Position numbers and translations under genes: made by a program
In this document: piece after piece, positions 37,537 to 48,859 of the stretch
Layout: each line of letters starts with the position of its first letter
How positions within the stretch are numbered: position 1 is the first letter of the stretch
Notes under the pieces: model-generated
Seen by the model: only the letters and a program-made list of their open reading frames with translations
What the model was told of the DNA's origin: nothing
Database searches by the model: none
Source of the DNA: Lewinellaceae bacterium
GTDB lineage: Bacteria; Bacteroidota; Bacteroidia; Chitinophagales; Saprospiraceae
NCBI GenBank assembly: GCA_016708875.1
Contig: JADJFA010000001.1
Location: 62,001 to 126,000 of the forward strand
Direction: 5' to 3'
Length of the DNA stretch: 64,000 nt

Positions 37537-37544
37537 TATTTTTG
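37537..37544 (+). promoter_or_regulatory. Putative promoter -7 box for ppa
   Basis: TATTTTTG matches TAnnTTTG 14 bp before the ATG at 37559. A TTG at 37518-37520 lies 16 bp upstream of it, a slightly short -33/-7 spacing. It supports the start at 37559 over 37496. Confidence 0.55.
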
Positions 37545-37558
37545 CCATTTTACAAAAT

Positions 37559-38104
37559 ATGACAAACAAATTCAACCCATGGCACAATGTATCTCCGGGT
37601 AACAAACTGCCCGGAATCGTCAATGGAATCATTGAAATCCCCAAAGGTACCAGGGCGAAATATGAACTTGATAAAGATAGCGGACTTCTAAGACTGGATA
37701 GAGTCCTATATTCATCGGTTTATTATCCAGCCAATTATGGGTTTATTCCTCAAAGTTATTGTGAAGACAAAGACCCCTTAGACATACTTATTTTATCACA
37801 AATTGACGTGGTGCCGATGTGTATTGTCCCAGCCAAAATAATCGGGGTAATGCGAATGCTCGACAATGGCGAAGCGGACGATAAAATCATCGCTGTATCA
37901 GAAGGCGACCCAAGTGTAAGCCATATCAATGATATATCAGAACTCCCGGCACACTTCATATCTGAAATGCGGAGTTTCTTTGAAGACTATAAGAAGTTGG
38001 AAAAGAAAACGGTGGTAGTGGAGGATTTTTTGAATAGAGAAACTGCTATTCGGATATTGCAGGATAGTTTTAAGTTGTATGATGAGATGTTTAGAAGGCC
38101 GTAG
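37559..38104 (+). CDS. ppa: Inorganic pyrophosphatase (family I)
   Basis: A 181-residue soluble enzyme hydrolysing pyrophosphate to two phosphates, driving biosynthetic reactions forward. Family I motifs are visible: IEIPKGTRAKYELDKDSGLL, SVYYPANYGFIPQSYCEDKD and the metal-site signature DKDPLDILIL with its three Asp, then DDKIIAVSEGDP and FFEDYKKLEKKTVVVEDF. Length is normal for bacterial enzymes. The ATG at 37559 (MTNKFNPWHNV) follows the predicted promoter; the longer frame from 37496 would place that promoter inside the gene. A hairpin and a minisatellite follow the stop. Confidence 0.95.
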   Translation: MTNKFNPWHNVSPGNKLPGIVNGIIEIPKGTRAKYELDKDSGLLRLDRVLYSSVYYPANYGFIPQSYCEDKDPLDILILSQIDVVPMCIVPAKIIGVMRMLDNGEADDKIIAVSEGDPSVSHINDISELPAHFISEMRSFFEDYKKLEKKTVVVEDFLNRETAIRILQDSFKLYDEMFRRP

Positions 38105-38125
38105 GGGGTACGTACGAGGATATTT

Positions 38126-38191
38126 CACACAACGGCACAACGACACAACGTATTACATCACCAAAATATGGGAACGTTGTGCCGTTGTGTG
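38126..38191. repeat. Inverted repeat after ppa
   Basis: CACACAACGGCACAACG (38126-38142) is the exact reverse complement of 38175-38191. The flanks extend the pairing imperfectly (ACGAGGATATTT versus AGATACCTTCGT). Confidence 0.85.
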
Positions 38192-38217
38192 AGATACCTT
38201 CGTAACGTTGTGGCGTT

Positions 38218-38382
38218 GTGTGAAATTCGCAACGTTGTGTGCCGTGAAATTCATCACGTTGTGCCTCGGCCGTCGTGTGAAATTCATCACGCTACGTCGT
38301 CGTGCCGTCGTGAAATTCATCACGTTGTGTCGTCGTGCCGTCGTGTGAAATTCATCACGTTGTGTCGTCGTGCCGTCGTGTG
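38218..38382. repeat. Minisatellite of about 31-35-bp units
   Basis: Five consecutive units start GTGAAATTC or GTGTGAAATTC; the last four share GTGAAATTCATCACG and most end GTCGTGCCGTC. They fill the gap between the convergent ppa and MBOAT genes. Units are contiguous without unique spacers, so this is not CRISPR. Confidence 0.9.
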
Positions 38383-38388
38383 CCCCCC

Positions 38389-39923
38389 CTAAAACTGAAA
38401 ATAAATAAACGCATTCGCCCCAAAACTCCCAAAAAACGCAATCAACCACAAAACCGAAGCAAACAGCACCAGCCGCAATACAGGTCGCTCCAGCTGCCGC
38501 TCATTCCATTTGAATCGGAAATTAGACACTTCCACGGCAAGCAAGATTCCAATGAGTAGCACCCCTTTTATCACCTGAAATTTATTGATCACCGCAGCAA
38601 AAGAGAAGCCTTCGCCCGAGAAGATTCCTCCCAGCACCGCATTGGCCGTGGCAAAACTATCGCCCCCTGCCAGCCCGATACTGCCACTTCGGAAATAAAC
38701 CCAGGCCATTAGCGTGAGCGCATATACCGTCGCCATTTCTGCGCCACCCGAAACAAAGCCCGGCAATCGAAACAACCGCACTACCCTCCGCCAAACAGGT
38801 GCAACTGCGCGCTGCCCAATGAGGAACAAACCGTGCAGAAATCCCCAAAACACAAAAGCCCAGTTGGCGCCATGCCAAAGCCCGCCAAGCAACATGGTGA
38901 GCATGTTGTTTTTATAAGTGGCGAGTTTGCCCCCACGGTTTCCTCCAAGCGGGATGTATAGGTAATCGCGCAGCCAGGAAGAAAGCGAGATATGCCAGCG
39001 CGTCCAGAATTCGCTGAAACTCCGGGAGAAATACGGCGTTCGGAAGTTTTCCGGAAAATGGTACCCCATCATCCGAGCCAGCCCGATGGCAATGTCAGAA
39101 TAGCCCGAAAAATCGCAGTAAATCTGAAACGAGTAAAAAACCACCCCGATGAGCAGGTGCATCGAGCCAAAAGTTTCAGGGGAATTAAAACACTGATCCA
39201 CAAACGGCGCAATCGAATCGGCAATGGCAATTTTTTTAAAAAAGCCCCACAACACCCGACCCAGCCCAGAATGCCATGCCCGCCACTCGAACTTTTTATC
39301 CTCCTTCATCTGGAATAAAAAATCCGCCGCACGCACAATCGGGCCGGCCACCAGCTGCGGAAACAGCGCGATAAACGTGGCAAATTTCAACAAGGATGGC
39401 TCCCACTCGATCTCTCTTCGGTACACGTCAATGGTGTACGACATGCTCTGGAACGTGTAAAAAGAAATACCCACCGGAAGTATGATGTTCAAAGTCGTCC
39501 AGGAGGGCGTCATCCCGATTGAGGTAATCAGCGCGGCAAGGTTATCAGCAAAAAACCGAAGTATTTGAAAAAGCCCAAAAAGCCCAGGTTCATCACCATG
39601 CTGAGCACCAGCACGACTTTTCGCTCCATACCCCAAGATGCAACCCACGCTGTCTTTCGGCCAAAAAACAGAAGCAAGGGACTGCCGTTTTTCCAGCGTT
39701 CCCTGGTTTCTGAAGGCCTGTCTAAGTAACTGAGCCACAACCCAAACCACCAATCCAACACCGTCGAAAACATAATAAGCGAGAGGAATCGCCAATCCCA
39801 CCATCCATAAAAAACATAGCTCGCCAATAAGCATACCCATGTCCGCATCCGCCCTTTCGTACCGAAATAGAGCGGGAAAAACAGTGCGATAAAAACCAGG
39901 AAAGTCAGGGAGTTGAAAACCAT
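38389..39923 (-). CDS. AlgI-like MBOAT O-acyltransferase (frameshifted)
   Basis: About 511 residues after restoring one missing base in the A6/T6 run at 39550-39555, where NLGFLGFFKYFGF should continue FADNLAALITSIG. It is a multi-pass inner-membrane protein of the MBOAT family, which transfers acetyl or acyl groups to extracellular polysaccharides. It shows MVFNSLTFLVFIALFFPLYF, LPVGISFYTFQSMSYTIDVY, FPQLVAGPIVRA, YCDFSGYSDIAIGLARMMGY, FWTRWHISLSSWLRDYLYIP and GLWHGANWAFVFWGFLHGLF, the last holding the catalytic His. Its usual partner (AlgJ/AlgX/DltD-like) is not in the window. The start at 39923 gives the canonical N-terminus. Confidence 0.92.
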
Positions 39924-40100
39924 CGCGCTGAGCCAAATTTATAGGTAACTGCTCGTTCAGCGCGATACGCTGGAATGACAGAACCACAAAGTTATCGCAT
40001 TTCCATCCAGTTCCTGGAAAGCGAGCGAATGACAACCAAGTTGGTACCGGCAATCATCCATCATAATTTCAAAAATCGCGCATCACTTCAACAATCATAA

Positions 40101-40131
40101 ATCATGTAATCATCATTCGTCAATCAAAAAA
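40101..40131. repeat. Dispersed 31-bp intergenic repeat, copy 1
   Basis: ATCATGTAATCATCA-T-TCGTCAATC followed by an A run matches 52510-52540 with one mismatch. It lies between the HTCS and MBOAT genes (both minus), upstream of MBOAT. Confidence 0.75.
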
Positions 40132-40163
40132 AATCTGCAATCTTAAACATCTCCTCTTAACAT

Positions 40164-43100
40164 TCATGGGTCCGTATTGAGGACTGAGGGTGGCATCCCG
40201 AATTCCTCGGAAAAAGCCCTCGAAAAGTGCGAGGGGCTTTTGAACCCTGTTTGGAAGCACACCTCCTTGATGTTTGGTTTGGGCTTTTTTTGCAACAATT
40301 CGCGCGCTTTTTGAAGCCTGAATCTACGCAACAAATGCATGGGAGTTTGATCTGCCAGGACTTTCAACTTCCTGTCAAGCTGAGAGCTGCTCAAGCCCAG
40401 TAGGCGACACAGTCGTTCCAAATTGAATGCATCGTCGGTGTAATTCTCTTCAAATACGCCATACAGTTTTTGCATGAATTCGTCTTCCACTTGAAGGTCT
40501 TCTGCAGCTGCTTTGGATGCTCCAAAGTTTTTTTGTGTGGAGCCAAACTGGGCATATCGGCGCTTCCATTGCTGCTGCAAATGCAAGAGGTTGTTCAAAA
40601 TTTGCAACAATTCCTGCTCCTCAAAGGGCTTCGTCAAGTAAGCATTCGCGCCGCGCCGCTTGCCTTTCAGTCTATCATGATGGTCCACTTTTGCAGTGAG
40701 CATCACGATGGGGATATGACTCGTACGCACATCGTTTTTTAAGAAGGAAGTCACTTCAAAGCCATCTTTTTTAGGCATCGCCACGTCTGTAAGGATGATA
40801 TCGGGAATCAATTCCAGGGCTTTGGCAATCCCCGCCTCCCCATCCTCAGTCATTTCGAGCCGGAAGTGATCCTGAAGGCACAGCCTGAGGAAATTTGCCA
40901 CCGCCTCATTGTCCTCCAAAATCAGCAAAAGTGGCAGGTTGTGCGAGTCGGTCGTAACGGGCAGATGCACTTCCTGCTTTTTTACAGGAGGCTGGGATAC
41001 GGAGGGGTCGTTGGTACGGGGCGCCTGGTTGCTAACGGGCAATCGTACTGTGAACAAAGCGCCTTTGCCCGCATTACTTTCCGCCAAGACCTCGCCTCCC
41101 ATCAGTCGCACAAGATCGCGGGTAAGGGTAAGACCCAGCCCGGATGCACCATTTTTGTAGTTGGGCTGGCTACCTTGATAAAATCGGTCAAAAATATATG
41201 GCAAATCCTCGGGGGCAATACCCTCTCCTTCATCTTCCACACTCAGTTTTAACCAGGAGTTCTCCATCTCGAGGGCGGTTTCAATTCGGATAGTTCCTCC
41301 TGGCGAACTGTGCCGAATAGCGTTGGCAATCAGGTTGTTGAGTATTTTTTGAATTTGAGCCGGATCAAAATCCATCCAAACCACCGGCATCCCATTGTGG
41401 ACGATTAGTTGCAAACCCTTGCTCTCAGCCAAGGGCATAAGTGCATCCGCTTGATGTTGCACAAATTGACTAATATTTCCATTGGAAAGACTCAGCGCAA
41501 ACTGCTGACTTTCCAATTTGGCCAGATCCAGAATCTGATTGGTCAGATTGAGCAATGTATTGCCCTGCTCAACGATGTTTTGGGCATTTTCTTCGATTTC
41601 TTCTTTTTTTACCCCTCGTTTTAACCGAGTCGCCAGACCTAAAATGACGGTTAGCGGTGTCCGTAGTTCGTGGGCAAGATTGGCAAAAAACTGATTTTTG
41701 ACCGCCTCAAATTCTTTCAATCGCAGCGATTCGCGCTGATTTGTTTCTGCCGAATGTTCGAGCCTGAACATTTTTTCGCGGTAGCGGATTATGCCCCGGA
41801 TGGCGCCGAATAAAAGCTAAAAAATAAACCAGACATGCAAACCAACTGCGATACCATGGTGGTCGGATGGTTAAGTGCAATACTGCGGTTCGTTCACTCC
41901 ATGGACTATCGGCAGTGGCCCCTTGTAATTCCAGCACATATTTGCCCGGAGGCAATGCAACATAGTTGGCACTGTGCAGTGTTCCATCATACACCCAATC
42001 TTTTTCAATGCCTTTTAAGCGATGCCGAAAACGGTTCGTGGCGGGGTTTGTAAAATCGAGCGCAGCAAATTCAAAAAGTATATTGTTCTCTTCAAAAGAC
42101 AATGAAAGCGAGCCTTCGGTGTCTGGCAGGCGTGGTATACCAAGTACTTTGATGCCGGCTATAGCAACTTCTGGAGGGAAACTGTTGGCGTATATTTCTT
42201 CAGGTCGGAAGACATTGAGGCCACTTGTGCCCCCAAACCATAATTGACCATCGCGGGTGCGCAAGTACGAATTGGTATTGAACTCCGTGCTTGAAAGCCC
42301 GTCCGACTCAAGATAGGTGACAAACGTATTCCGTTGAGGATTGAAGCGGCAAAGGCCCCTGTTGGTGCTGCACCATAAATTGCCGTTTTTGTCTGGCAAA
42401 ATTCCGTACACCACATTGTCAGATAAGCCATTGGTGGATTCGCTGATGAATGAAAATTGCTGGCTTTGTATGTCGAAGTGATTCAGACCGCCCCCACGGG
42501 TGCCGAGCCAAAAAAAGTTGCTGTTTAAAGGATCAGGACAAATACTGGTGACCCAGTTGACGCTTATGGTACCCAGCTTTTTAGGATCATGCTGAAATAA
42601 AGAAAATTGGGGGCTGGCTGTGCCAGGACCATCCATGCGCAAGAGGCCATGATTGGTGCCTATCCAGATCAGGCCGTTTTTGTCCTGATAAATGGAGGTA
42701 GCGCGAAGGTTGTTGGTTTTGTTGGCCGACAAGTGGGCGTAAGAGAAGCGCTCTAAATTTTGTCGGCCAGGGCGACAACGAAATAGTTGGCCTTTGTGCG
42801 CTGCTATCCAGATGGTTCCATCACGGTCTTCAAAAATCTTTTCAGCCACATCTTGCAGAAAGGGAAGTCGTTCAGGAAAGCGAATCAGCCGTCGCCCGTT
42901 TTTTTCAAACAACCATACCGTATTGAACGGTTTGGGATTGCTTCCACTTTCTATGAGCCTTATCCTCCCTTTGCTGTCTTCCAGCACATCATAAATTGCA
43001 TTCTTTGTACCAAGTCCTGCCCAGGGAGCTGGCTCGAATTGATAGGTCTTAGGATTAACTAAAATACTTAACCCTGAATAAGCTCTAAGCCATACACGCC

Positions 43101-44220
43101 CATCGGCCAGCTCACGTATGGTTGAAATTGATTCTCCCGTCAATAACTTCCTGAAAGCCAATTGATGAAGGTTGATTTTCCAAACACCCTTCCCACCCGT
43201 GCCAACCCACACCACCCCGCACTTGTCCACCATAACCGCGTCGTTGGGTGCCTCTGGAATATTAAAAAGCGGACTGAATACTTGTTGGAAATACACCTCC
43301 TTCACAAGATTTTCAGGAGGGAATGGCAGATCAATTCGTAGTGGTTGATCCGTATTTTTTTTGAAGAATATGCCTGGGTAAGGCGCCCAAAGGGCAATAC
43401 TGCTATCCCCGAGCCTAAATGCCTTTAACAACCCCCTCGATGTTATAAGTGAATCGCGCCCATCAGGAAGAAGCCATCGGTAAAACCAGCTTTCATGTTT
43501 CCCCCACCAAATACTATGGTCTGTCAAAGCTGCGCCTGGCAACAAGCACGGATCAAATGGGCGCATTGCCTGTTCATTTGGATAATAACGAAACGCTTTG
43601 CCAATACTATCACGGGCGAGCAGCATGGTATCTCCAATACAATCAAATAATTTAAGTTGGGGTTTAAAACGAGCGGGCAAGCTGATTCTATCCACATTGA
43701 TTCCATGAATCCCGTTTTTTGTGGTTCTGATTTGTTCCACGATATCGTAGGGCAGGTTCAAACAGTATAGCCCGACCGTATCCTCATCGCTTGGAATATG
43801 TAGATAAACATGTCCATTCTTGTCCCCGGTCACATGATACACTTCTGTAGCAGGAATCTTGTATTCTGGCAGACTCAAGTTGAAAAAACGCTCGCTCAGC
43901 GGATCAAAAACATAGATGCCTTGGTGCGTCCCGACCCAAATCAGGTTCCGCTTGTCTTCATAAAGTCGGGTAATATAAGAAGCCTGAATTGCCCAGGGGT
44001 CAAACGGCTTGGGTGTAAATCGGCGAACCGTATATCCATCGTAACGGTTGAGACCGTCAAAAGTGCCAATCCATATAAAACCCTTTGAATCCTGAATGAT
44101 GCTGGTCACGAACCCCTGTGATAACCCATCTGCCACGCAGGTTTTCATACGCACCTGCGCTTCGGCACCTTTTGTGCCAAGCAAGTAAACAAGCAGCGTA
44201 AAAACATAGATTGGTTTCAT
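40164..44220 (-). CDS. Hybrid two-component sensor/regulator (HTCS; propeller, Y_Y_Y, HisKA, HATPase, REC, AraC) (frameshifted)
   Basis: About 1351 residues after removing one extra base near 41803-41808 (LAFI should continue GAIRGIIRYREKMFRLEHSA). Order: signal peptide (1-21); two regulatory propellers (about 25-640) with repeated GFIWIGTFDGLNRYDG-type units; Y_Y_Y domain (about 690-755, PPGKYVLELQGATADSPWSE); one membrane helix (about 775-790); HisKA with FFANLAHELRTPL; HATPase with NLIANAIRHSSPGG and GASGLGLTLTRDLV; receiver (LILEDNEAVANFL, IILTDVAMPKKDG); AraC HTH (LLRRFRLQKARELLQKKPKP, EVCFQTGFKSPSHFSRAFSE). In Bacteroidota such proteins sense oligosaccharides in the periplasm and activate nearby glycan-use genes. 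No susC/susD pair is nearby. Confidence 0.93.
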
Positions 44221-44392
44221 GGTGTAGCAATCAGTTCAGTCTATTAATACGGGCATAAAGGTCTATAGATATCCGATTTCAATTGTATGGGAAACAAAAG
44301 CAAGTATTTGGGAAAATTAGAAAAGTTCTCCAGCAGTGCAAACATCCACTTTTGCAACGAACAATAGTGCAGAAATTTTAATACCCGCCTTC

Positions 44393-44689
44393 ATGTACAG
44401 TGCGCAGCAAAAATCCAGCAAGGGACACCCCGTTTCGGAAAACAGGTGCCCTTCTTTTAAAGCTTACTTCCGACTTACGCCTGAGCGAAGGCTGCGCGTT
44501 TTTTTTCTGAAACGCCATTTACCCCATAATGTAATCCAAAGACACTTTGGAAAAGGACAATTTGAAATGCCCTTCACATTTGAGTTGCCAAGCATTCTTT
44601 TGCTCAAATTGGGCATAGAGTCATACAAAATACATCCAGGGTCTTATCCTGTTCAGGAAGACCTCGATTTTTTAAAGATCGATTTTTAA
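44393..44689 (+). CDS. Possible small hypothetical protein in the 44.2-44.9 kb gap
   Basis: The 675-bp gap between the HTCS and TPR genes holds one plausible frame of 98 residues from ATG 44393. Its end, KGQFEMPFTFELPSILLLKL then GIESYKIHPGSYPVQ and LDFLKIDF, has the look of small Bacteroidota proteins ending in a strand-rich ELP-LG-G-YPV-F pattern. The N-terminal half (Arg/Lys/His-rich) is less convincing. No signal peptide and no clear ribosome-binding site. The rest of the gap shows nothing I can name. Confidence 0.35.
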   Translation: MYSAQQKSSKGHPVSENRCPSFKAYFRLTPERRLRVFFLKRHLPHNVIQRHFGKGQFEMPFTFELPSILLLKLGIESYKIHPGSYPVQEDLDFLKIDF

Positions 44690-44867
44690 GTATCAAAGCG
44701 AAAAAGTAACTATGGTAGATAGTGTGGATCTGTTGGAAAGCACATCCAAACAAATCGAGGTAGGCTTCGACGGAAGCTTGCCTCTTTTTTTTACTCGACC
44801 AAATGCTACATTGCACGTTGTTTTAACCTGGCCCACTAAATCAAAAGGCCTTTCAAGAGAAAGAGGC

Positions 44868-44875
44868 TAATTTTG
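44868..44875 (+). promoter_or_regulatory. Putative -7 box for the TPR gene
   Basis: TAATTTTG matches TAnnTTTG, 20 bp before the ATG at 44896. Confidence 0.45.
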
Positions 44876-44895
44876 CGGTTCATTTTTCTCACAAC

Positions 44896-45929
44896 ATGAA
44901 TCGCAAAAACATTTTCGCACTAGCAGCACTGGTACTTGTAGCACTGGCAGTTTGGTATTTCTACCCAAAAAAGGAAGCCACTCCCAGCTCCCAAATTGCG
45001 CAGGAATTACAGGGCGACCCTCAACTTAATGAGCTCACCGCACAGTTGGAAAAAGACCCCAACAACGACACCCTACTATATCTCCGCGCAACCGCTTATT
45101 ATAAACTCGACGCTTTTGACGAAGCCATGGCCGACCTTGAGCGCGCCATGAAACGTGACTCCATGCAGCCTGCCTACTACCATTTGCTGGCAGATATCCT
45201 GCTTGATTACTCCCGACCCAACGATTCCCGTAAAGCCATCGAAGTGCTCAAACTCGCATCAGAGCGATTCCCGGACCGCATCTCTACTCTGCTCAAACTC
45301 AGTGAGTTCCAACTCATCGTCCGAAAGCACAACGATGCGCTCGCCACGCTCGACAAGGTGCTCCAACGCGACCCCCAAAACGCCGAAGCATTCTACATGG
45401 CAGGCCGTGTAGCACTCGATAAAGGCGACACTACCAATGCCGTGGCATCGCTCCAGAAATCGGTAAAAATTGATGTTGACAATGCCGATGCCTGGTTTTT
45501 CCTAGGGCGTATCTTTAACCAACGAAACAACCCTGTGGCCCTACAATATTTCGACAATGCCCTCCGGGTTGACTCTACTTACCTCGAAGCGCAAGAGTTC
45601 AAGGCGCGTTTTACAAGCGGCGCGGCGAATTTGACAAGGCCTTTGAACTATACCGCGACCTCATCCTGCGCGACCCCGACTATGCAAATGCTTATTTCGA
45701 TATGGGCGTGATCTACCTCTAATTGGACTCATTTTCAAAGGCTTACGACAATTTCAACATCGCCACAAAAGTGGATCCCATCTTTGTAAAAGCATATTAT
45801 TACCGGGGCATAGCGTCGGAAGAAATGGGCAACCTGGAAGGCGCTTTGGCCGACTACAAACAGGCCAGCGGGATGTCGCCAGAATATCAGGAAGCACAGG
45901 AAGCCAAGGCACGGCTGGAGAAAAAATGA
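44896..45929 (+). CDS. Membrane-anchored TPR protein (one frameshift, one in-frame stop)
   Basis: About 344 residues if two defects are read through. An N-terminal signal anchor (FALAALVLVALAVWYFYP) is followed by about seven TPRs (DTLLYLRATAYYKLDAFDEA, PAYYHLLADILLDY, AEAFYMAGRVALDKGDTTNA, ADAWFFLGRIFNQRNNPVAL). The first defect is a missing T in the TTTT near 45608-45611: the next frame reads FYKRRGEFDKAFELYRDLIL and on to MGVIYL. The second is TAA at 45720-45722, followed in the same frame by LDSFSKAYDNFNIATKVDP; CAA-to-TAA would explain it. The protein probably scaffolds a periplasmic or envelope complex (inference). Two lesions make real decay more plausible here than in other broken genes. 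Confidence 0.75.
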
Positions 45930-46006
45930 TGAAATTGTTTTAAAAACCCGCCAATTATAAACAATTTCAAAAAACCACCTTACTTTCGCCCAAATTTTGA
46001 CCCACT

Positions 46007-46450
46007 TTGCTCCAGTACGACGAATTTGGTTTCGTGGAAGAATGGGAAGTTGAAAGCCCCGCTCCTGCCGCTGATGACGCTCCTCCCTCCGAGCCTCATG
46101 TGCCTATGCGCGAGCAATTCCCCGAGGCTGGCAGTAACTATCTCGGCGGCTCCTCCGACGGCTGGGAATACCGAACGGCTTTCACGGGTTCGCGTTTGGG
46201 GTTTGCGTACCAAATGCTGAAGCAATTTTTAATCGAGGAAGGATACGCGGACGTTCCCCTGCCCGAAACAGCCGCAGAACTCAAACTTTTCAAAAAGCCC
46301 CGACTCGCCCAACTCCAAATGTTCGCCGATCGAGGTTACGCCCACAACCCGATCAAAATTCTTTTCCCCAACCAACGCAATACCTTGATTCTCTGCGTTT
46401 ACAACGAGCGTGAGCCTGGACACCTTTTGCGGTTTCATGGGGTGTTATAA
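46007..46450 (+). CDS. Hypothetical protein, start uncertain
   Basis: The frame reads (L)LQYDEFGFVEEWEVESPA to LLRFHGVL, 147 residues at most. The only starts in frame before the conserved-looking part are TTG at 46007 and GTG shortly after (VEEWEVE); a stop lies just upstream, so an indel may have removed the real ATG. The sequence is hydrophilic with a C-terminal part (YAHNPIKILFPNQRNTLILC) that looks like a folded alpha/beta unit. No family recognised, no signal peptide. Confidence 0.5.
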   Translation: MLQYDEFGFVEEWEVESPAPAADDAPPSEPHVPMREQFPEAGSNYLGGSSDGWEYRTAFTGSRLGFAYQMLKQFLIEEGYADVPLPETAAELKLFKKPRLAQLQMFADRGYAHNPIKILFPNQRNTLILCVYNEREPGHLLRFHGVL

Positions 46451-46459
46451 GATCAAACC

Positions 46460-46580
46460 AAATGTCCGAATATCCAATCAGGGATTGCAATCGTCCAATT
46501 TGGCGCTGCGCTAAACTTGACATTGGAAATTCCTTGTTGGATATTAGACATTCCCCGACATTCCTTGTTGGACATTGATA
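46460..46580. repeat. Word-repeat intergenic region with imperfect hairpin
   Basis: AATGTCCGAATATCCAA (46460-46476) pairs imperfectly with TTGGATATTAGACATT (46537-46552). ATTCCTTGTTGGATATTAGA and ATTCCTTGTTGGACATTGA form a direct repeat. It lies between the hypothetical gene and the vWA gene. Confidence 0.7.
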
Positions 46581-46662
46581 TTTTTTTCCTCCTCGTGTGC
46601 ATTTCTGCCCTAAGGCACATCTCTACCCCGCACAAATTTTCTCACCGAAAACTATCTAACTT

Positions 46663-48679
46663 ATGAAGATCACGCTCTTCCTCTCCTCCCTTTGGCTTTT
46701 TATTGCCTCCCTTTTTTCTCCGGCTGAAAAAGCCTACTTGAATGGAACGGTCACCGATGGCAAGGACGCCCTTATTGGGGCAACCGTCGTTGCTAAAAAA
46801 GACAGACAAATCGTAACAGGCGCAAAAACTGACATCAACGGTAAATACCGCCTCGAACTCGAGCCGGGCACATATCAGGTCGAATTCTCCTACACGGGTT
46901 TTATTACGCAGCGCATTGAGGATGTAAAAGTGGAATCTGGCAAAGACAATCTGTTAGACATAGTGCTCGAAAGCGGGGCAATTCTGGACGAAGTGGTAGT
47001 GACAAATGCGAAAATGAAGAAATCTGGGGAAGGTTTTGGCGCACTTGGAGCTGCGCCTGCAAGCGCATCCGCTCGTGTCACGGATACGAGGTCAGAATCT
47101 GAAAAGACTGTAGAACCTGCAATGCGAAAGGAAAACCGTAGCCAAAACTGCCGAACCATGAAAGCATCCAAACCGCGCTGCAAGAAAGAAAAGCTGATGG
47201 CGCCAGGAATCTGCCCCAGAGCCTATAGTAGTGGATGGTATAGCCAAAAAAGTCGAGATCGCCTTTGATTCCGAGACATACGAAGAGAGAATCATCCTGT
47301 CAGAAGATGATACACCCAGCAGTGGCACTCCCGCCCAGCCCGCTCCCCGCGCCGGTCTCCTTACCGCTGGCGAATGGAACGACCTCCACAATTGGAACCG
47401 CCACTGGGTGGACCTCCTTGCCGATGGAGAAACTGACCAATATCAGAAAACTTACGGCTTCTACCCCCGCCAACGCTACACCGTGATGTTGACCAACGAA
47501 AACGATTTCCCTATCGCTGATGCAGTGGCTCAGTTGAAATCTACTGATGGCAAAATCCTCTGGGAAGCACGCACGGACAATACAGGCAAAGCAGAGCTTT
47601 GGCCCGCCTTGTTTAACCCGGAAAAAGAAACCGCCAAGCTCCGCGCTGAAATTTGGGTGCAAGGAAATAAACACGAAATTTCCACACTTTTACCCGCTGT
47701 CGAGGGATTCAACCATCTGAAAATCAATGCCGAATGCAATGCTCCTAAAAACGTGGACATCGTATGGGCCGTAGATGCAACAGGCAGCATGGGCGACGAA
47801 ATCGAATACCTGAAAACTGAATTGCTCGACGTGATCGGTCGAGCCAAAAGCCGAAACCCAGAACTTTCCTACCGGATGGGCACGGTGTTCTACCGCGACA
47901 AAGGCGACGAATACATCACTAAGAGCAGCGGACTATCGCCCGATATTCCCAATACTGTGGAGTTTATACAAAAACAGTTTGCTGGCGGTGGCGGCGATTA
48001 TCCTGAAGCGGTACACAGCGCACTCGAAGAAGCTGTTTTTAGTCAAAAATGGAGCGAAAATGCTGTGGCACGCATTTGTTTTCTGGTACTTGATGCAAGT
48101 CCGCACCAAACCCCCGAAGTCAATGCCAGTCTGCAAAAAAGCATCCGAGAAGCCGCCCGCCTGGGCATTCGCATTGTGCCTATTGCCGCCAGTGGCATCC
48201 AGAAAGACACCGAATTCCTGATGAAATTCTTTGGCCTTGCCACCAATGGCAGTTACGTTTTCCTCACCGATCATTCGGGCATAGGTGGAAAACACCTGGA
48301 GCCTACCACAGATGAATACAAAGTGGAGCCACTCAACAGCCTGCTTGTACGCCTCATTACCGAATACACGAGTGTTGAAACTTGCGAAGGCAAATCTGAA
48401 ATTCGCTTTGACAACGATCCTCAACAGCAGCCCGGCCCAGTTATGCAAGCCCTGTATTATCCCAATCCTGCAGTTGACCAATTTACCCTTGAGCTGCCAT
48501 TCGTGGTACAATCCGTTACGATTTATGACTCAGAGGGGAAAGCAGTGCGCAAACTGGAAAATCCTGTTGAAGGGCCTAACACAGTCTTAATCAACGGCTT
48601 AGCAGCAGGATTTTACACCATTCGAATCCTGAATAACGGTCTTATGCAAAGCGGAAAATTGATGGTGGTGAAAGGTTGA
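46663..48679 (+). CDS. Secreted von Willebrand A protein with carboxypeptidase-regulatory-like and T9SS domains (frameshifted)
   Basis: About 671 residues after removing one extra base near 47185-47215; beyond it the frame reads ESAPEPIVVDGIAKKVEIAF. Order: signal peptide; carboxypeptidase-regulatory-like domain (about 27-105, YLNGTVTDGKDALIGATVV, TDINGKYRLELEPGTYQVEF); low-complexity linker; a second Ig-like part (NENDFPIADAVAQLKSTDGK); vWA domain (about 360-570) with VDIVWAVDATGSMGDEIEYL carrying the MIDAS DxTxS-type motif; C-terminal T9SS type A sorting domain (YYPNPAVDQFTLELP, AAGFYTIRILNNGLMQSGKL). Predicted surface adhesion or binding protein. It ends inside a long terminator-like hairpin. 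Confidence 0.85.
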
Positions 48680-48760
48680 AAAATTTGAGCGTGTTCAAGA
48701 AAGTGTGGCACACCTCACCGGAATTTAGGTGTGCCACACTTTGAACACGCTCAAATTTTT
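48679..48760. terminator. Long hairpin at the vWA gene end
   Basis: 48679-48715 pairs with 48727-48760 over 34 bases with a single 3-nt bulge and an 11-nt loop. The left arm begins at the last base of the stop codon and the right arm ends in a T5 run, so it suits rho-independent termination. Confidence 0.85.
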
Positions 48761-48784
48761 GCTTCGAAGTATCGGGCAAACAAA

Positions 48785-48792
48785 TACCTTTG
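48785..48792 (+). promoter_or_regulatory. Putative -7 box for the acyl-CoA dehydrogenase gene
   Basis: TACCTTTG matches TAnnTTTG, 67 bp before the ATG at 48860 and just after the hairpin. Confidence 0.45.
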
Positions 48793-48859
48793 TAACGAAA
48801 ATTCGCTAAACGCGATTTTCTTACTGTACCACTCTAAATTTAACGCTTTCCACCACATT

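Noticed and set aside
38218..38382. Possible CRISPR array
   Set aside because: Units abut directly and have no unique spacers of constant length; no cas genes in the window.
40164..44220. HTCS as regulator of a polysaccharide utilisation locus in this window
   Set aside because: No susC/susD-like pair or clustered glycan enzymes lie beside it; the glycosidase at 35.1 kb is separated by unrelated genes.
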